Positions 43,310 to 52,271 of a stretch of 64,000 nucleotides of DNA are shown in pieces (within the stretch, counting starts at the first letter, position 1; each line of letters begins with the position of its first letter). The stretch lies in the NCBI GenBank assembly GCA_013287475.1, contig JABDDT010000003.1:22886-86885 (forward strand), written 5' to 3'. Made by a program: the position numbers and the translations under genes. A model generated the notes under the pieces. The model was not told where the DNA came from. It did no database searches and saw only the letters and a program-made list of their open reading frames with translations. This DNA is from Bacteroidota bacterium. GTDB lineage: Bacteria > Bacteroidota > Bacteroidia > Chitinophagales > Chitinophagaceae.

Positions 43310-45052
43310 TTATTTCAACAAACATATTAAAGCTTCGTAAGGCCTCAATACAATGACCGGCTGCCTAACTTTTCTATCATTGTTATCATTATAATTTGAC
43401 AACAAAATATTTTGAATTGCCACACCAACATGCGTCTGTGCATTTGTTGCTGAGAAATTTAGAATAATAAGAAACTTTTTCCCTTCGCCCTCCCTGGTAT
43501 ATGCATATACATTTGGATTGTCTTTGTCCAGTAATTTGTATTTCCCATAAACCAGGACCAGATTATTTTTACGCAGTTTTACAAGATTTCTAAAATAATT
43601 CAGGCAGCTGTTAGGATCATTTTCTTCAATTGCAGCATTAATGTATTTATAATTCGGATTCACCTGTATCCATGGTATGCCAACTGTAAATCCGGCATTT
43701 GCCGAGTTATCCCATTGAAATGGCGTACGCCCATTGTCCCTGCTTTCAAACTTTTCCAGTTCCAAAAATTTCAGGGTGTCAGCGTGAATATTTTTTTGGT
43801 GTTGGTATTCATTGATGATAGACATATCCCGATAGTCCTGAATTTTAGTGAACCTGATATTTGTCATTCCCAATTCATCCCCATTATAAAAAAATGGTGT
43901 ACCCCGCATAGTCATTATAAATGTCGCCAGCATTTTTGCAGACAATTCCCTGAAGGCAGGACTGTCGTTACCGAACCTGCTTACTAATCTTGCCTGATCA
44001 TGGTTGGATAAAAAAATGGATAACCAGCCATTTTTAGCGAATGCACTGTCCCAGCGGCTAAAGACTTCTTTAAAATGCAAAAGTCTATATCCTTGGGGTT
44101 TGGCAATATCTACCCCTTCAAATGCATAGGCCATATTCAATTCCTTGCGGACCGGATCAACAAGATCATGTGCATCTTCAAAAGAATTACCCGCGCCTTC
44201 TGCAACACTCATCACATCATATTTACTGAAGACTTCCTTATTCATTTCTTTCAAATAATCATGCAAATGCGGTCCCATGGCATAGTATAATTGGAAACGC
44301 TTTTCATATCCGGCAGGGAATGCAGGGAAACTTGTATCTTTTGCAGCGAACTGAAATGCGTCCAGCCTGAAACCATCAATTCCTTTGTCGGCCCAGAATT
44401 TCATGATATCAAACACTTCCATACGTACCTGTGGATTTTCCCAGTTCAGATCTGGTTGCTTTCTGGAAAAATAATGCAGATAATAAGCGTCCGTTAATGA
44501 ATCATATTTCCATGCATCATGATTTACATCAAACAAACTGTATCTGGGCGCAGGCTTTCCTCTGTCCGCATTCCACCAATGATAATAATTGCGATAGGGA
44601 TTTGTTCTTGAACTCCTGCTTTGTTTGAACCATTCGTGTTCATCACTGCTGTGATTCACAACCAGGTCCATAACCAGTTTTATGCCTCTTGCATGCATGC
44701 CCTTCACGAGTGAATCAAAATCAGCCATGGTTCCAAAATCTTTCATGATATTACGGTAATCACTTACATCATACCCATTATCATCATTTGGAGAACTATA
44801 TATGGGATTTAGCCAGACCACATCTATTCCTAAACTTTTAATATAATCCAGTTTGGAAATAATGCCTTTCAGGTCACCGATCCCGTCACCGTCACTATCT
44901 TTAAAACTGCGAGGATAAATCTGATATACGACTGCTTCTTTCCACCATTTCCGATTAGTTATACCTGTCGAAGATTCGGTTTGACTGAAGACATCCTTCG
45001 CATAGAGAGAAATTAAAAGCACTAATGAAATTGAAAACAAGATTCGTTTCAT
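43310..45052 (-). CDS. Secreted GH13 alpha-glucosidase (oligo-1,6-glucosidase-like)
   Basis: 580 aa. Signal peptide ending YAKDVFSQ. GH13 regions: VVYQIYPRSFKDSDGDGIGDL, DLVVNHSSDEHEWF, nucleophile Asp231 in GFRLDAF, acid/base Glu285 in SVAEG, and stabiliser in LSNHDQARLVSRFGN (His351-Asp352). The C-terminal beta domain ends in VLRPYEALICLL. It hydrolyses terminal alpha-glucosidic bonds of malto- or isomalto-oligosaccharides in the periplasm. It stands alone, with no SusCD partner, convergent to kup. Confidence 0.94.
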   Translation of the reverse strand: MKRILFSISLVLLISLYAKDVFSQTESSTGITNRKWWKEAVVYQIYPRSFKDSDGDGIGDLKGIISKLDYIKSLGIDVVWLNPIYSSPNDDNGYDVSDYRNIMKDFGTMADFDSLVKGMHARGIKLVMDLVVNHSSDEHEWFKQSRSSRTNPYRNYYHWWNADRGKPAPRYSLFDVNHDAWKYDSLTDAYYLHYFSRKQPDLNWENPQVRMEVFDIMKFWADKGIDGFRLDAFQFAAKDTSFPAFPAGYEKRFQLYYAMGPHLHDYLKEMNKEVFSKYDVMSVAEGAGNSFEDAHDLVDPVRKELNMAYAFEGVDIAKPQGYRLLHFKEVFSRWDSAFAKNGWLSIFLSNHDQARLVSRFGNDSPAFRELSAKMLATFIMTMRGTPFFYNGDELGMTNIRFTKIQDYRDMSIINEYQHQKNIHADTLKFLELEKFESRDNGRTPFQWDNSANAGFTVGIPWIQVNPNYKYINAAIEENDPNSCLNYFRNLVKLRKNNLVLVYGKYKLLDKDNPNVYAYTREGEGKKFLIILNFSATNAQTHVGVAIQNILLSNYNDNNDRKVRQPVIVLRPYEALICLLK

Positions 45053-45172
45053 CTGAGCAAGTTTAATCCTAAGCCTCCCCCATGTAATCTAATCATTCAG
45101 CAGAATGTATGACCGGGGTATAAAGTTAAAGGGAGGACGGCAGAATGCAGGATTCATGTGGTATTAAAAAAT

Positions 45173-45201
45173 AAACGGCACGATGTGATATCGTGCCGTT
45201 T
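45173..45201 (-). terminator. Terminator of the NTF2-like lipoprotein gene
   Basis: AAACGGCACGAT-GTGAT-ATCGTGCCGTTT is a perfect 12-bp stem, followed on the minus strand by ATTTTTTAA. It lies 24 nt after the stop at 45225. Confidence 0.88.
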
Positions 45202-45224
45202 GTAAGAATCGTTCTTAATAAAAA

Positions 45225-45779
45225 TTATTTTTTCGTGGCAGCATTAATAGGAGCCCTGTCGAGAAATTGAAGGACCCTGTCAATTTTATCATTGGCATCA
45301 AAGTGGAGTAGTGTATGTATCCACTGGCTCATTTTTTTACCCGTCTTGTATTTTGCCGATACCCGGGCCCAGCCCAATAACCAAACACCTGGTTGTTCTA
45401 CACTTTGGGGTTGATTTACTTTTATTGGCAAAAAGATTTCATCCCTGAAACTTATGGAATCAATTACTTCTCCTCTTCTTTTTTTCCAATAAGTGGTAAT
45501 GGCGGCTTTACCGGCGAGACTATCACCATTGTTCCATGCATACACGGCATTATCAGCAAAATTGCTCATCCATCCATCTATATCTCCAGATGATAGAGCA
45601 GCATTGCCCTTTCTGCCGATATCGGCATACTTTGAATCAGCAAATTCAGCAGGTTGCGGTTTTGCAGGAGCAGCAGCTACTGCAGAGTCAGATGTGGTTG
45701 CAGCTGTGTCTGCAGGTTTAGAATTCGTACAGGCAAATAATAATGAAGAAATGAACGCAAGTGATAAGAGTTTTTTCAT
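45225..45779 (-). CDS. SnoaL/NTF2-like lipoprotein
   Basis: 184 aa. SPII signal (lipobox LLFAC near residue 17), a low-complexity Ala/Pro/Thr linker, then an NTF2-like cone fold (DIGRKGNAALSSGDIDGWMSNFADNAVYAWNNGDSLAGKAAITTYWKKRR ... LLHFDANDKIDRVLQF). Such domains bind small hydrophobic ligands or act as isomerases; here it is membrane-anchored and the ligand is unknown. Confidence 0.82.
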   Translation of the reverse strand: MKKLLSLAFISSLLFACTNSKPADTAATTSDSAVAAAPAKPQPAEFADSKYADIGRKGNAALSSGDIDGWMSNFADNAVYAWNNGDSLAGKAAITTYWKKRRGEVIDSISFRDEIFLPIKVNQPQSVEQPGVWLLGWARVSAKYKTGKKMSQWIHTLLHFDANDKIDRVLQFLDRAPINAATKK

Positions 45780-45942
45780 AAATGAAAATTTTATTGGTTA
45801 AAAAAAGCACAGGGTAAAGAAGGCAGAGGAGTAGCGGGGGTATGAATTCATATTAAAAATATGATTAAACAGTACATCCCCCGCAAAAAATTTTATAATT
45901 CCTCATGAAAGGTATTATAGGTGGCGGGCGAATATATTCGGT

Positions 45943-46458
45943 TCAAAAAATTCCTGTAATAAAGAAAAATAATCCAATGCATGACACGCCAAGACTGATA
46001 AACCAGAGCAATCTTTTCTTTGTAAGAATGGCAATCGCAGAAATAGCGATCGATATCTGGAACATGGTAACGGCTCTTGCAAGAACTGAGTGGTGTTCGA
46101 GGTGAATATGGGATGCCTCTTCAGATTCTTTGGCATCCTTTTGTATTTCTGCCTGTTCAGATTTATATCTTGCACTGCGGATGCCTTTATCCGGACTGTT
46201 TGAAAGAGATAGTATTTCATCTTTTATCCCCTTGGCCTGATAAAATGCCCATTTATCGGAGGCGCGGATTTGTTCAATTACGGCTTCATCAGCATGATGC
46301 CCTGCCAGCAGGCTTGCCATGGCTGCAAATACAGCCATCAGAGCGGTCGAAATAGCAATGGCCATTCCACCCCTGTTCTCGTTTTTTTCAACTTCTTCCT
46401 TAACTCTTTCTTCTATCGTTTCATGCAGCCCTTCCGTAGGTACTTCCATCTCTTCCAT
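45943..46458 (-). CDS. DUF4337-type membrane protein
   Basis: 171 aa. An N-terminal acidic helix (LHETIEERVKEEVEKNENRGG) precedes one span (MAIAISTALMAVFAAMASLLAG), a long helical cytosolic or periplasmic region with DKWAFYQAKGIKDEI, and two C-terminal spans. This layout is that of DUF4337 proteins, function unknown. Divergent from the HigA-like gene. Confidence 0.78.
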   Translation of the reverse strand: MEEMEVPTEGLHETIEERVKEEVEKNENRGGMAIAISTALMAVFAAMASLLAGHHADEAVIEQIRASDKWAFYQAKGIKDEILSLSNSPDKGIRSARYKSEQAEIQKDAKESEEASHIHLEHHSVLARAVTMFQISIAISAIAILTKKRLLWFISLGVSCIGLFFFITGIF

Positions 46459-46597
46459 CAGGCAAATTTTTTAATTTATAAATTTATATCTTTCTTTTCA
46501 CTTATCATATTCCTTCATTACACGATCCGTTTTTACGTTAACAATTCAGCAGCAAAAAACATTTTTATCTTTAGTCTCAGTAACAGTTTCAATTGGT

Positions 46598-46897
46598 ATG
46601 AAACCATATAATAATATTCATCCCGGGAAAATCCTGCTGGAAGATTTTTTAAAGCCGCTGCAAATTACAGCCTACAGGCTGGCCAAGAATACAGCTATTC
46701 CTCAAACCAGAATATCAGAAATTATTAAAGGCAATCGCAGAATTACGCCGGATACCGCGCTTAGGTTTTCCATTTTTTTTGGCAACTCGCCTGTATTCTG
46801 GCTCGGGCTCCAAAATGAGTTCGACCTCCGCGAGGAAAAAATTTCCAAAGAACAGGTATTGAATAAAATCAGGCATTATACTTCTGGCAGAGATTGA
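46598..46897 (+). CDS. Orphan HigA-type XRE antitoxin
   Basis: 99 aa. Starts NNIHPGKILLEDFLKPLQITAYRLAKNTAIPQTRISEIIKGNRRITPDTALRFSIFFGNSP, the classical HigA/VapI HTH. The usual HigB toxin gene would precede it, but the 139 nt upstream hold no coding sequence, and the 3' neighbour is a convergent acetyltransferase that overlaps it by 29 nt. It is therefore an orphan regulator or the remnant of a toxin-antitoxin pair. Confidence 0.88.
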   Translation: MKPYNNIHPGKILLEDFLKPLQITAYRLAKNTAIPQTRISEIIKGNRRITPDTALRFSIFFGNSPVFWLGLQNEFDLREEKISKEQVLNKIRHYTSGRD

Positions 46898-47498
46898 CCA
46901 AATGCACTTTCACTTCTGGCCATTCGGATGCAACGATAGAATAACGTGCGGAATCACGCGGAATTATGTCCACTGCCAATCTATGAGCCCTAAGTATACC
47001 CTCAAACTTTGCACCTAAGCGTTCAATGGCCGCGCATGACCGAATATTCCTTGAATCTGCATGCAGACAAACCCGAAATACTTCCCATTTCTCAAAAGCC
47101 AGCTTCAATAAAAGTAATTTAGCCTCAGTATTGGCAGCAGTACGAATGGCGGATCTTGTAAGCCATGTGTATCCAATCTCACAAGCATCCGGATATACAC
47201 GGCCATATCTTTCATGACCCGGTTGCCAGATCCATCTTTCCAGATTCCAAAAGCGGGTTGAACCAATGATAGTGCTGTCTTCCACACGAATAATAACAAA
47301 GGGTAATGCTGAACCTGATTTGCGCAAGTCAATTCCGGTTTGAATATATTTTGTGACTTCCTCTATCCCCTGAGGAACGGGGCTCCACTTATATAGAGCA
47401 GGATCCGGGGCCGATGCTTCAGCCAAACCTGCCGTATGGTGCTTTTCCATCGGTTCGAGATAAATATATTTCCCGCGCAATGTGCTTTGCTTCTCCAA
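46869..47498 (-). CDS. GNAT-family N-acetyltransferase (RimJ/RimL-like)
   Basis: 209 aa from TTG. The N-terminus TLRGKYIYLEPMEKHHTAGL is the RimJ/RimL start motif, so the TTG is kept although an ATG lies 16 codons later. Further motifs: IIGSTRFWNLE, EIGYTWLTRSAIRTAANTEAKLLLLKLAFE and HADSRNIRSCAAIERLGAKFEGILR. It probably acetylates a small amine or a protein N-terminus. Confidence 0.88.
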   Translation of the reverse strand: MEKQSTLRGKYIYLEPMEKHHTAGLAEASAPDPALYKWSPVPQGIEEVTKYIQTGIDLRKSGSALPFVIIRVEDSTIIGSTRFWNLERWIWQPGHERYGRVYPDACEIGYTWLTRSAIRTAANTEAKLLLLKLAFEKWEVFRVCLHADSRNIRSCAAIERLGAKFEGILRAHRLAVDIIPRDSARYSIVASEWPEVKVHLVNLCQKYNA

Positions 47499-47647
47499 AT
47501 TTGTTTTTTATTCCTTTTATCCTAAATCAGGTGGATTATCTCCTCCATTCATTCACAAAAATAGCGGAAAGGGTTCCTGATTTTTCTGGCGCTGCGACAT
47601 ATTATATAAAATAATATGTAACTTTCTTATTCACTAAACCAACATGT

Positions 47648-48076
47648 ATGAATTCTAAAAAATTCTTAGTCGGCACCGTGGTAGGGGGAATTGTACTCTT
47701 CGTACTCGGTTATTTGTTTTATGGCATGTTACTGTTGAACTTTTTTACACAGCACTCACATGCACCTGCCGGTGCTGAAAAAGCCATGAGTGAACTTGTT
47801 TGGTGGGCTTTGATTCTGGGAAACCTGGGTACAGGTGCACTGTTGACATACGTTTTATTGAAGCTGGGAAATGTCAATTCATTTGGCAGCGGTGCCGGAA
47901 TCGGTGCGGCTGTAGGATTTTTCGGTGCGCTTGGGAATGATTTGGTAAGGTATGCAACAGAAAATGCTTCAGACATTACTGGAGTGCTAACTGATGTGGT
48001 TGTTTTTACAGTAATGTGTGCAATCGCAAGCGGAGTTATTGTTGCTGTATCGGGCATGGGGAAAAAGAAATCTTAA
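47648..48076 (+). CDS. DUF1761-like membrane protein
   Basis: 142 aa, four hydrophobic segments (FLVGTVVGGIVLFVLGYLFYGML; VWWALILGNLGTGALLTYVLL; SGAGIGAAVGFFGALGND; VLTDVVVFTVMCAIASGVIVAV). The layout resembles the DUF1761 family but the match is from memory. Function unknown. A clear terminator follows at 48096. Confidence 0.72.
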   Translation: MNSKKFLVGTVVGGIVLFVLGYLFYGMLLLNFFTQHSHAPAGAEKAMSELVWWALILGNLGTGALLTYVLLKLGNVNSFGSGAGIGAAVGFFGALGNDLVRYATENASDITGVLTDVVVFTVMCAIASGVIVAVSGMGKKKS

Positions 48077-48095
48077 AGCATTTTTTGCTTAGATC

Positions 48096-48136
48096 AAGTC
48101 AGTGACCGCGAATTTTTCGCGACACTGGCTTTTTAT
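48096..48136 (+). terminator. Rho-independent terminator
   Basis: AAGTCAGTG..CGCGAA / TTCGCG.CACTGGCTT stem of about 15 bp with an internal bulge and a short loop, followed by TTTTTATTTTA. It lies 20 nt after the membrane-protein stop. Confidence 0.8.
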
Positions 48137-48178
48137 TTTACTGATTTTTACATAAGTTACAGTTAGCGAATATTCAGA

Positions 48179-48781
48179 ATGCAGCGGATATTTATTTTAA
48201 TAATTTGTCTTTTACTTTCTGGTAGTGCATTGTCCCAACAAAGTTTCAATGATAGCATCGCCATAAGTCGCAACAGCATCACTGAAAAAGCAATGATCAC
48301 ACTTGGCAGCTGGGCTGCAGTAAATATTGCATCGGGATTTATAATTGCCGGGCAAACACAGGGTGAATCAAAATATTTCTGGCAGATGAACGCCTATTGG
48401 AATCTGATCAATGGCGGACTCGCTATCATGGGATATATAAATGTTCGTAAGGCAATGGCCCGGAAATATGGTTTCGCTGAAAATGAATCAGCACAACTCT
48501 CGATGGAGAAATTATATGCTTTCAATTTCGGACTTGACCTTGCATATATCGCAGCTGGTTTCTACTTGCGTGAAAGAGGGGTGAATAATATGAATCTTAA
48601 ATCAAAGGAACAATTTACAGGTTATGGAAAAAGCATTATAGTTCAGGGTGGTTTCCTTCTCATTATGGACGGAATTGTATTGAGTCTCCATCATAAAAAT
48701 TCAGTTCGTCTAAATAAAAAACTCAAAGGACTGGAACTGGGTGCAGGACCTAACGGACTTGGATTGAGTTATTCGTTTTAA
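48179..48781 (+). CDS. Uncharacterised membrane protein with signal peptide
   Basis: 200 aa. Signal peptide MQRIFILIICLLLSGSALSQ, then four hydrophobic segments (ITLGSWAAVNIASGFIIAGQ; YWNLINGGLAIMGYI; YAFNFGLDLAYIAAGFYLRE; SIIVQGGFLLIMDGIVLSLHH). Similar proteins are widespread in Bacteroidota as domains of unknown function; I do not recognise a role. Monocistronic. Confidence 0.72.
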   Translation: MQRIFILIICLLLSGSALSQQSFNDSIAISRNSITEKAMITLGSWAAVNIASGFIIAGQTQGESKYFWQMNAYWNLINGGLAIMGYINVRKAMARKYGFAENESAQLSMEKLYAFNFGLDLAYIAAGFYLRERGVNNMNLKSKEQFTGYGKSIIVQGGFLLIMDGIVLSLHHKNSVRLNKKLKGLELGAGPNGLGLSYSF

Positions 48782-48879
48782 TTCAGATAACGAATGCTCC
48801 CACCGGTCAAGAACCAATAAAAAAGTAAAGCTGTTGATTGTTGACAGGGATTTTTTAATTTGATTTATTTTGCCAGCAA

Positions 48880-49335
48880 ATGATTCATTTTATCAGGACC
48901 GATTCCGATAATAAATTTTTTCAGGCACTCGTAAGAGAGCTGGATGCTGATTTAAAAATAAGGGACGGAGAAGATCATTCTTTTTATTCCCAGTTCAATA
49001 AAATTGATAAAATCAAATATGCCATTGTAGCTTTTGACAATGAAACGCCTGTTGGTTGCGGAGCTATCAAAGAATTATCAAAGGATGCCATGGAAGTTAA
49101 ACGAATGTATGTTCCGGTGAACAAACGGGGACTGGGAATTGCAACCAGCATTATCAAAGAATTAGAAGACTGGGCCTTTGAATTAAATTATTCCAAATGC
49201 CTGCTTGAAACCGGGAAAAAACAACCGGAAGCTATTGCACTCTATAAGAAAAACGGCTATCAGATAATACCCAATTACGGTCAATATGAAAATGTTGAAA
49301 ACAGTGTTTGCTTCGAGAAAATATTAATTGAATAA
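48880..49335 (+). CDS. GNAT-family N-acetyltransferase
   Basis: 151 aa. GNAT motif A is VKRMYVPVNKRGLGIATSIIKELEDWAFELNYSKCLLETGKKQPEAIALYKKNGYQIIPNYGQYENVE: the R/Q-x-x-G-x-G/A acetyl-CoA loop (KRGLGIA) and motif B (ALYKKNGY) are clear. Small-molecule substrate unknown. A TTATTTTG element ends 8 nt before the ATG, so the leader is short. Confidence 0.9.
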   Translation: MIHFIRTDSDNKFFQALVRELDADLKIRDGEDHSFYSQFNKIDKIKYAIVAFDNETPVGCGAIKELSKDAMEVKRMYVPVNKRGLGIATSIIKELEDWAFELNYSKCLLETGKKQPEAIALYKKNGYQIIPNYGQYENVENSVCFEKILIE

Positions 49336-49348
49336 TTGAATTATTAAT

Positions 49349-49378
49349 TTGCTCGTAAATCCAAATCACATCTTTTTG
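49349..49378 (+). promoter_or_regulatory. Putative promoter of the DUF1801 gene
   Basis: TTG at 49349-49351, 19 nt, TCTTTTTG at 49371-49378 (one mismatch to TAnnTTTG). The leader to ATG 49394 would be about 12 nt. Confidence 0.4.
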
Positions 49379-49393
49379 TAACTTTAAGTAAAC

Positions 49394-49774
49394 ATGCTAC
49401 AAGTGGATGAGATTGAAAAATTTCTGAAGAGTTATGATTCTCCAGTGCCGGAACTGGCGTCGCATGTAAGACAATTTATTAAAAAAGAAATCCCTGGAAT
49501 TGAAGAGCGATTGGATATTAAAGCAAAGATAATCGGGTATGGATTTGGTTCAGGATACTCTGGAATGATCTGTACGATTATTCTTTCAAAAAAAGGCGTT
49601 AAGCTTGGATTTTATAAGGGCACGGAATTACCTGATCCGTTCCATTTACTCCAGGGCTCGGGCAAAGTGCATAAATATGTAGAATTAAAATCCAAAACAG
49701 AAATTCTATCTCCTGCGCTCAGAAACTTACTCATAGATGCACATACCTCTTATCTGATGCGAATGAAAAAATAA
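49394..49774 (+). CDS. DUF1801 (YdhG-like) protein
   Basis: 126 aa, soluble. N-terminal helix EIEKFLKSYDSPVPELASHVRQFIKKEIPGIEE and the strand region TIILSKKGVKLGFYKGTELPDPFHLLQGSGKVHKYVELKSK match the DUF1801/YdhG fold. These proteins are of unknown biochemical role (iron-chaperone-like fold). Monocistronic. Confidence 0.8.
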   Translation: MLQVDEIEKFLKSYDSPVPELASHVRQFIKKEIPGIEERLDIKAKIIGYGFGSGYSGMICTIILSKKGVKLGFYKGTELPDPFHLLQGSGKVHKYVELKSKTEILSPALRNLLIDAHTSYLMRMKK

Positions 49775-49894
49775 CCAGGACAATCTGCGGAATTATGTCG
49801 AAGCAGTTGCCCAGTTTGTCGAATATTATTTAAGATTTGCCGCGCCTAAGGTAGATTTACCATATTATTTAACCATCCATAAAGCCCCTACCTG

Positions 49895-51067
49895 ATGGAA
49901 TACGATAACGACAGGATTGTGAGAGGTACGCATAAATCTGAATTGTTTTGCTGGCTAATTTTCGTTCTTATAAACCCGGTGGTTAACAGCCTTGGAATTT
50001 TCCCAAATCAAAAAACAGCATGGATCGTATTGCTGGTGATTTCACTTTTATTATTGCCGCTGTATATGCTGTATTCAAGGCTTATTGTAATCAAATTCCT
50101 TTTTAAAAAGAAATACCTGATTTATGGTTTACTGACAATCTTCTTTTATTTTTTAGTATTAACCCTGCTGCTTCCCCTGAATACTATCGCAGAAACTATT
50201 GTGCGCGGACCGGGACAGTACTATTTTTCGTTTTCAACTATAAATGTAATCAGGGAAACTGCCTGGATTGTCATAAATATCATTCTGGCAATTGCAATAT
50301 CCTGGTACAGAAAAAAACTGGATGAAGAAGAAACGATGGACACTCTTCAAAAAGAAAATACCTATTACAAACTTCGTTATTTCCGTACTCAGCTGAATCC
50401 ACACTTTCTTTTTAATACCCTGAACAGTATCTATTCTCTTAGCCTGAGTAAGGCTGATAAAGCACCCGAGGTAGTGGTTAGGCTGTCTGATATTATGCGT
50501 TTCCTGATCTATGAATGCAATGAGGATAAAATTCCGCTTGATAAAGAAATTGAATTCATCAAAAATTATATCGAAATAGAAAGAATAAGGTATGACGCGG
50601 ATATTCAATTTACCGTGGAAGGAACCACAGAAGGTGTAATAATCGAACCATTTTTATTTATTTCTTTTATTGAAAACGGATTTAAACACGCGATAGATCA
50701 TTCATTCGCAAAACCCTTTATCTATATTACACTGAAGGTAAATCCGGACCAGATTGCACTAAATGTTATTAATAATACCAGTCTCGAGCTGGAAAACCAG
50801 GCAAAGAAAATACAGGGCAAAGGTCTCTTAAATAGTAAAAGCGTTCTTGAATTACTCTATCCCGACGCATATGCACTTGATATTATTCAAACTGAGAAAA
50901 AGGACAGAAAGGAAAGTAAAATGAGATTAAAAAATGCCCAGGAAAGACTGCAACGTTTATATCCGGATACTCATACACTTGACATAATTTTGAATAACAA
51001 TACATTTACCGTTTCACTCATCCTAATAACCGGTTTACTTGATAAGATGTATCATAATAGAAGATGA
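49895..51067 (+). CDS. LytS/YehU-type sensor histidine kinase with a duplicated ATP-lid motif
   Basis: 390 aa. Four N-terminal membrane spans (to about residue 145), then a His_kinase domain with His170 in QLNPHFLFNTLNSIYSL and SFIENGFKHAID as N box. The GxGLxN/LYPD motif appears twice near the C-terminus: GKGLLNSKSVLELLYPDAYALDII and MRLKNAQERLQRLYPDTHTLDII. Its 3' end overlaps the response regulator by 29 nt, so the two are translationally coupled. The signal sensed is unknown. Confidence 0.9.
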   Translation: MEYDNDRIVRGTHKSELFCWLIFVLINPVVNSLGIFPNQKTAWIVLLVISLLLLPLYMLYSRLIVIKFLFKKKYLIYGLLTIFFYFLVLTLLLPLNTIAETIVRGPGQYYFSFSTINVIRETAWIVINIILAIAISWYRKKLDEEETMDTLQKENTYYKLRYFRTQLNPHFLFNTLNSIYSLSLSKADKAPEVVVRLSDIMRFLIYECNEDKIPLDKEIEFIKNYIEIERIRYDADIQFTVEGTTEGVIIEPFLFISFIENGFKHAIDHSFAKPFIYITLKVNPDQIALNVINNTSLELENQAKKIQGKGLLNSKSVLELLYPDAYALDIIQTEKKDRKESKMRLKNAQERLQRLYPDTHTLDIILNNNTFTVSLILITGLLDKMYHNRR

Positions 51068-51752
51068 AAGACTTGCACAGGATGTCATAAAAAGCCATTT
51101 ACAGAAATCAGGCCGGTTTAACCTGATTGGTACATTTCGCACAGCACCGGAAGCAAAAGAAGTGATTGACAACGAAGAGGTAGACCTCATTTTCCTGGAC
51201 ATACAACTCCCGGGAATGACAGGCCTTAATTTTCTTCGATCCTTAACTAATCCGCCACTGGTCGTATTTACAACTTCTTATCCCGAATATGCTTTGGAGA
51301 GCTATGAATTCAATGTGATTGACTATCTGCTCAAACCTATTTCTTATGAAAGATTCTCAAAAACAATAGATAAGATTTTCGACGGAAAGATTTTTAAGGA
51401 TGATTCCAAAGAAATAAAATCTTTCCACCGCGAACATATTTTTATAAAATCGAATAGCAAATTTTTAAGAGTAAGTTTTGCTGAAATAATTTTCATAGAA
51501 GGTATGAAGGACTATCTTAAAATCCACACTCATGAGCATACCATTATTACCCATCAGACCATGGGTGAAATGGAAAATATTCTTCCAGCAGGTCAGTTCA
51601 TCAGAATTCATAAATCTTATATTGTCGCTGCCAAACATATCAGGGCTGTTTTCGGAAACTCTGTTGATATGGGAAAAGCGCTGCTTCCTATCGGCCTCAA
51701 CTATAAAGAAAGGATAATGAATTTCATTTCCGGTAAATCACCTGAAATATAA
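51039..51752 (+). CDS. LytTR-family response regulator
   Basis: 237 aa from TTG 51039, inside the 3' end of the kinase gene. The conserved opening IRCIIIEDERLAQDVI requires this start. Receiver with Asp54 (LIFLDIQLPGMTG) and the K/T switch (LLKPISYERF); LytTR DNA-binding domain at about 130-235 (IFIKSNSKFLRVSFAEIIFIEGMKDYLKIHT ... FIRIHKSYIV). It binds imperfect direct repeats upstream of its targets. Confidence 0.93.
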   Translation: MIRCIIIEDERLAQDVIKSHLQKSGRFNLIGTFRTAPEAKEVIDNEEVDLIFLDIQLPGMTGLNFLRSLTNPPLVVFTTSYPEYALESYEFNVIDYLLKPISYERFSKTIDKIFDGKIFKDDSKEIKSFHREHIFIKSNSKFLRVSFAEIIFIEGMKDYLKIHTHEHTIITHQTMGEMENILPAGQFIRIHKSYIVAAKHIRAVFGNSVDMGKALLPIGLNYKERIMNFISGKSPEI

Positions 51753-51918
51753 TGTGTAACCGAATAACAGGCATAATAGGGTCATTTCGCTGTTAAATAG
51801 AGGATCTTAGGGAACCAAATGTGTGAATGATATAACATTATAGAAGATATCTGTAATGGTGAGGATGATAAATTAGCTCATCTTGCAGTAGAAAATAATC
51901 TGGCTAAAAACATTAATT

Positions 51919-52182
51919 ATGAATAAAACTATCAGAAATATTTTTGGACTGACACCAAAAAGAGTTCATCACCAACAGAGGCAATTTGAATCTGCCCTGG
52001 CTTTTAAGGTTATAAGTCCATTGTCGAACATCACACTGGCCAATGAAATGATGGAACTAAATCATAAAGACGGTGATATGAAATTATTTTCAGATATCAT
52101 AAAAAGAAACTGTAATCGAATCAATCAATTGGTCATTGATACACGCATGAATGAAATGTCGTTCGTATTTGCAGAAAAGTAG
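51919..52182 (+). CDS. Pseudo-DHp mini-protein (HisKA-like without the phospho-His)
   Basis: 87 aa. The segment ALAFKVISPLSNITLANEMMELNHKDGDMKLFSDIIKRNCNRINQLVIDTR has the HisKA spacing of aHEIRNPLtNI...yldII.rN.dRIn.LI.dll. The His-Glu pair is Phe-Lys and the Arg of the motif is Ile. There is no HATPase domain. It is 166 nt after a LytTR pair and may dimerise with kinases or titrate regulators; no homologue function is known to me. Confidence 0.6.
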   Translation: MNKTIRNIFGLTPKRVHHQQRQFESALAFKVISPLSNITLANEMMELNHKDGDMKLFSDIIKRNCNRINQLVIDTRMNEMSFVFAEK

Positions 52183-52271
52183 AATTGGATCGTTCTCTCC
52201 GGGCGACGTTTTATAACCATAAGTTTTGTTACTTTATGTTACAAACATGAATTAACGAAATTTATCATCAG

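Noticed and set aside
46459-46597. HigB toxin gene upstream of HigA
   Set aside because: Only 139 nt are available and no frame encodes a HigB-like sequence.
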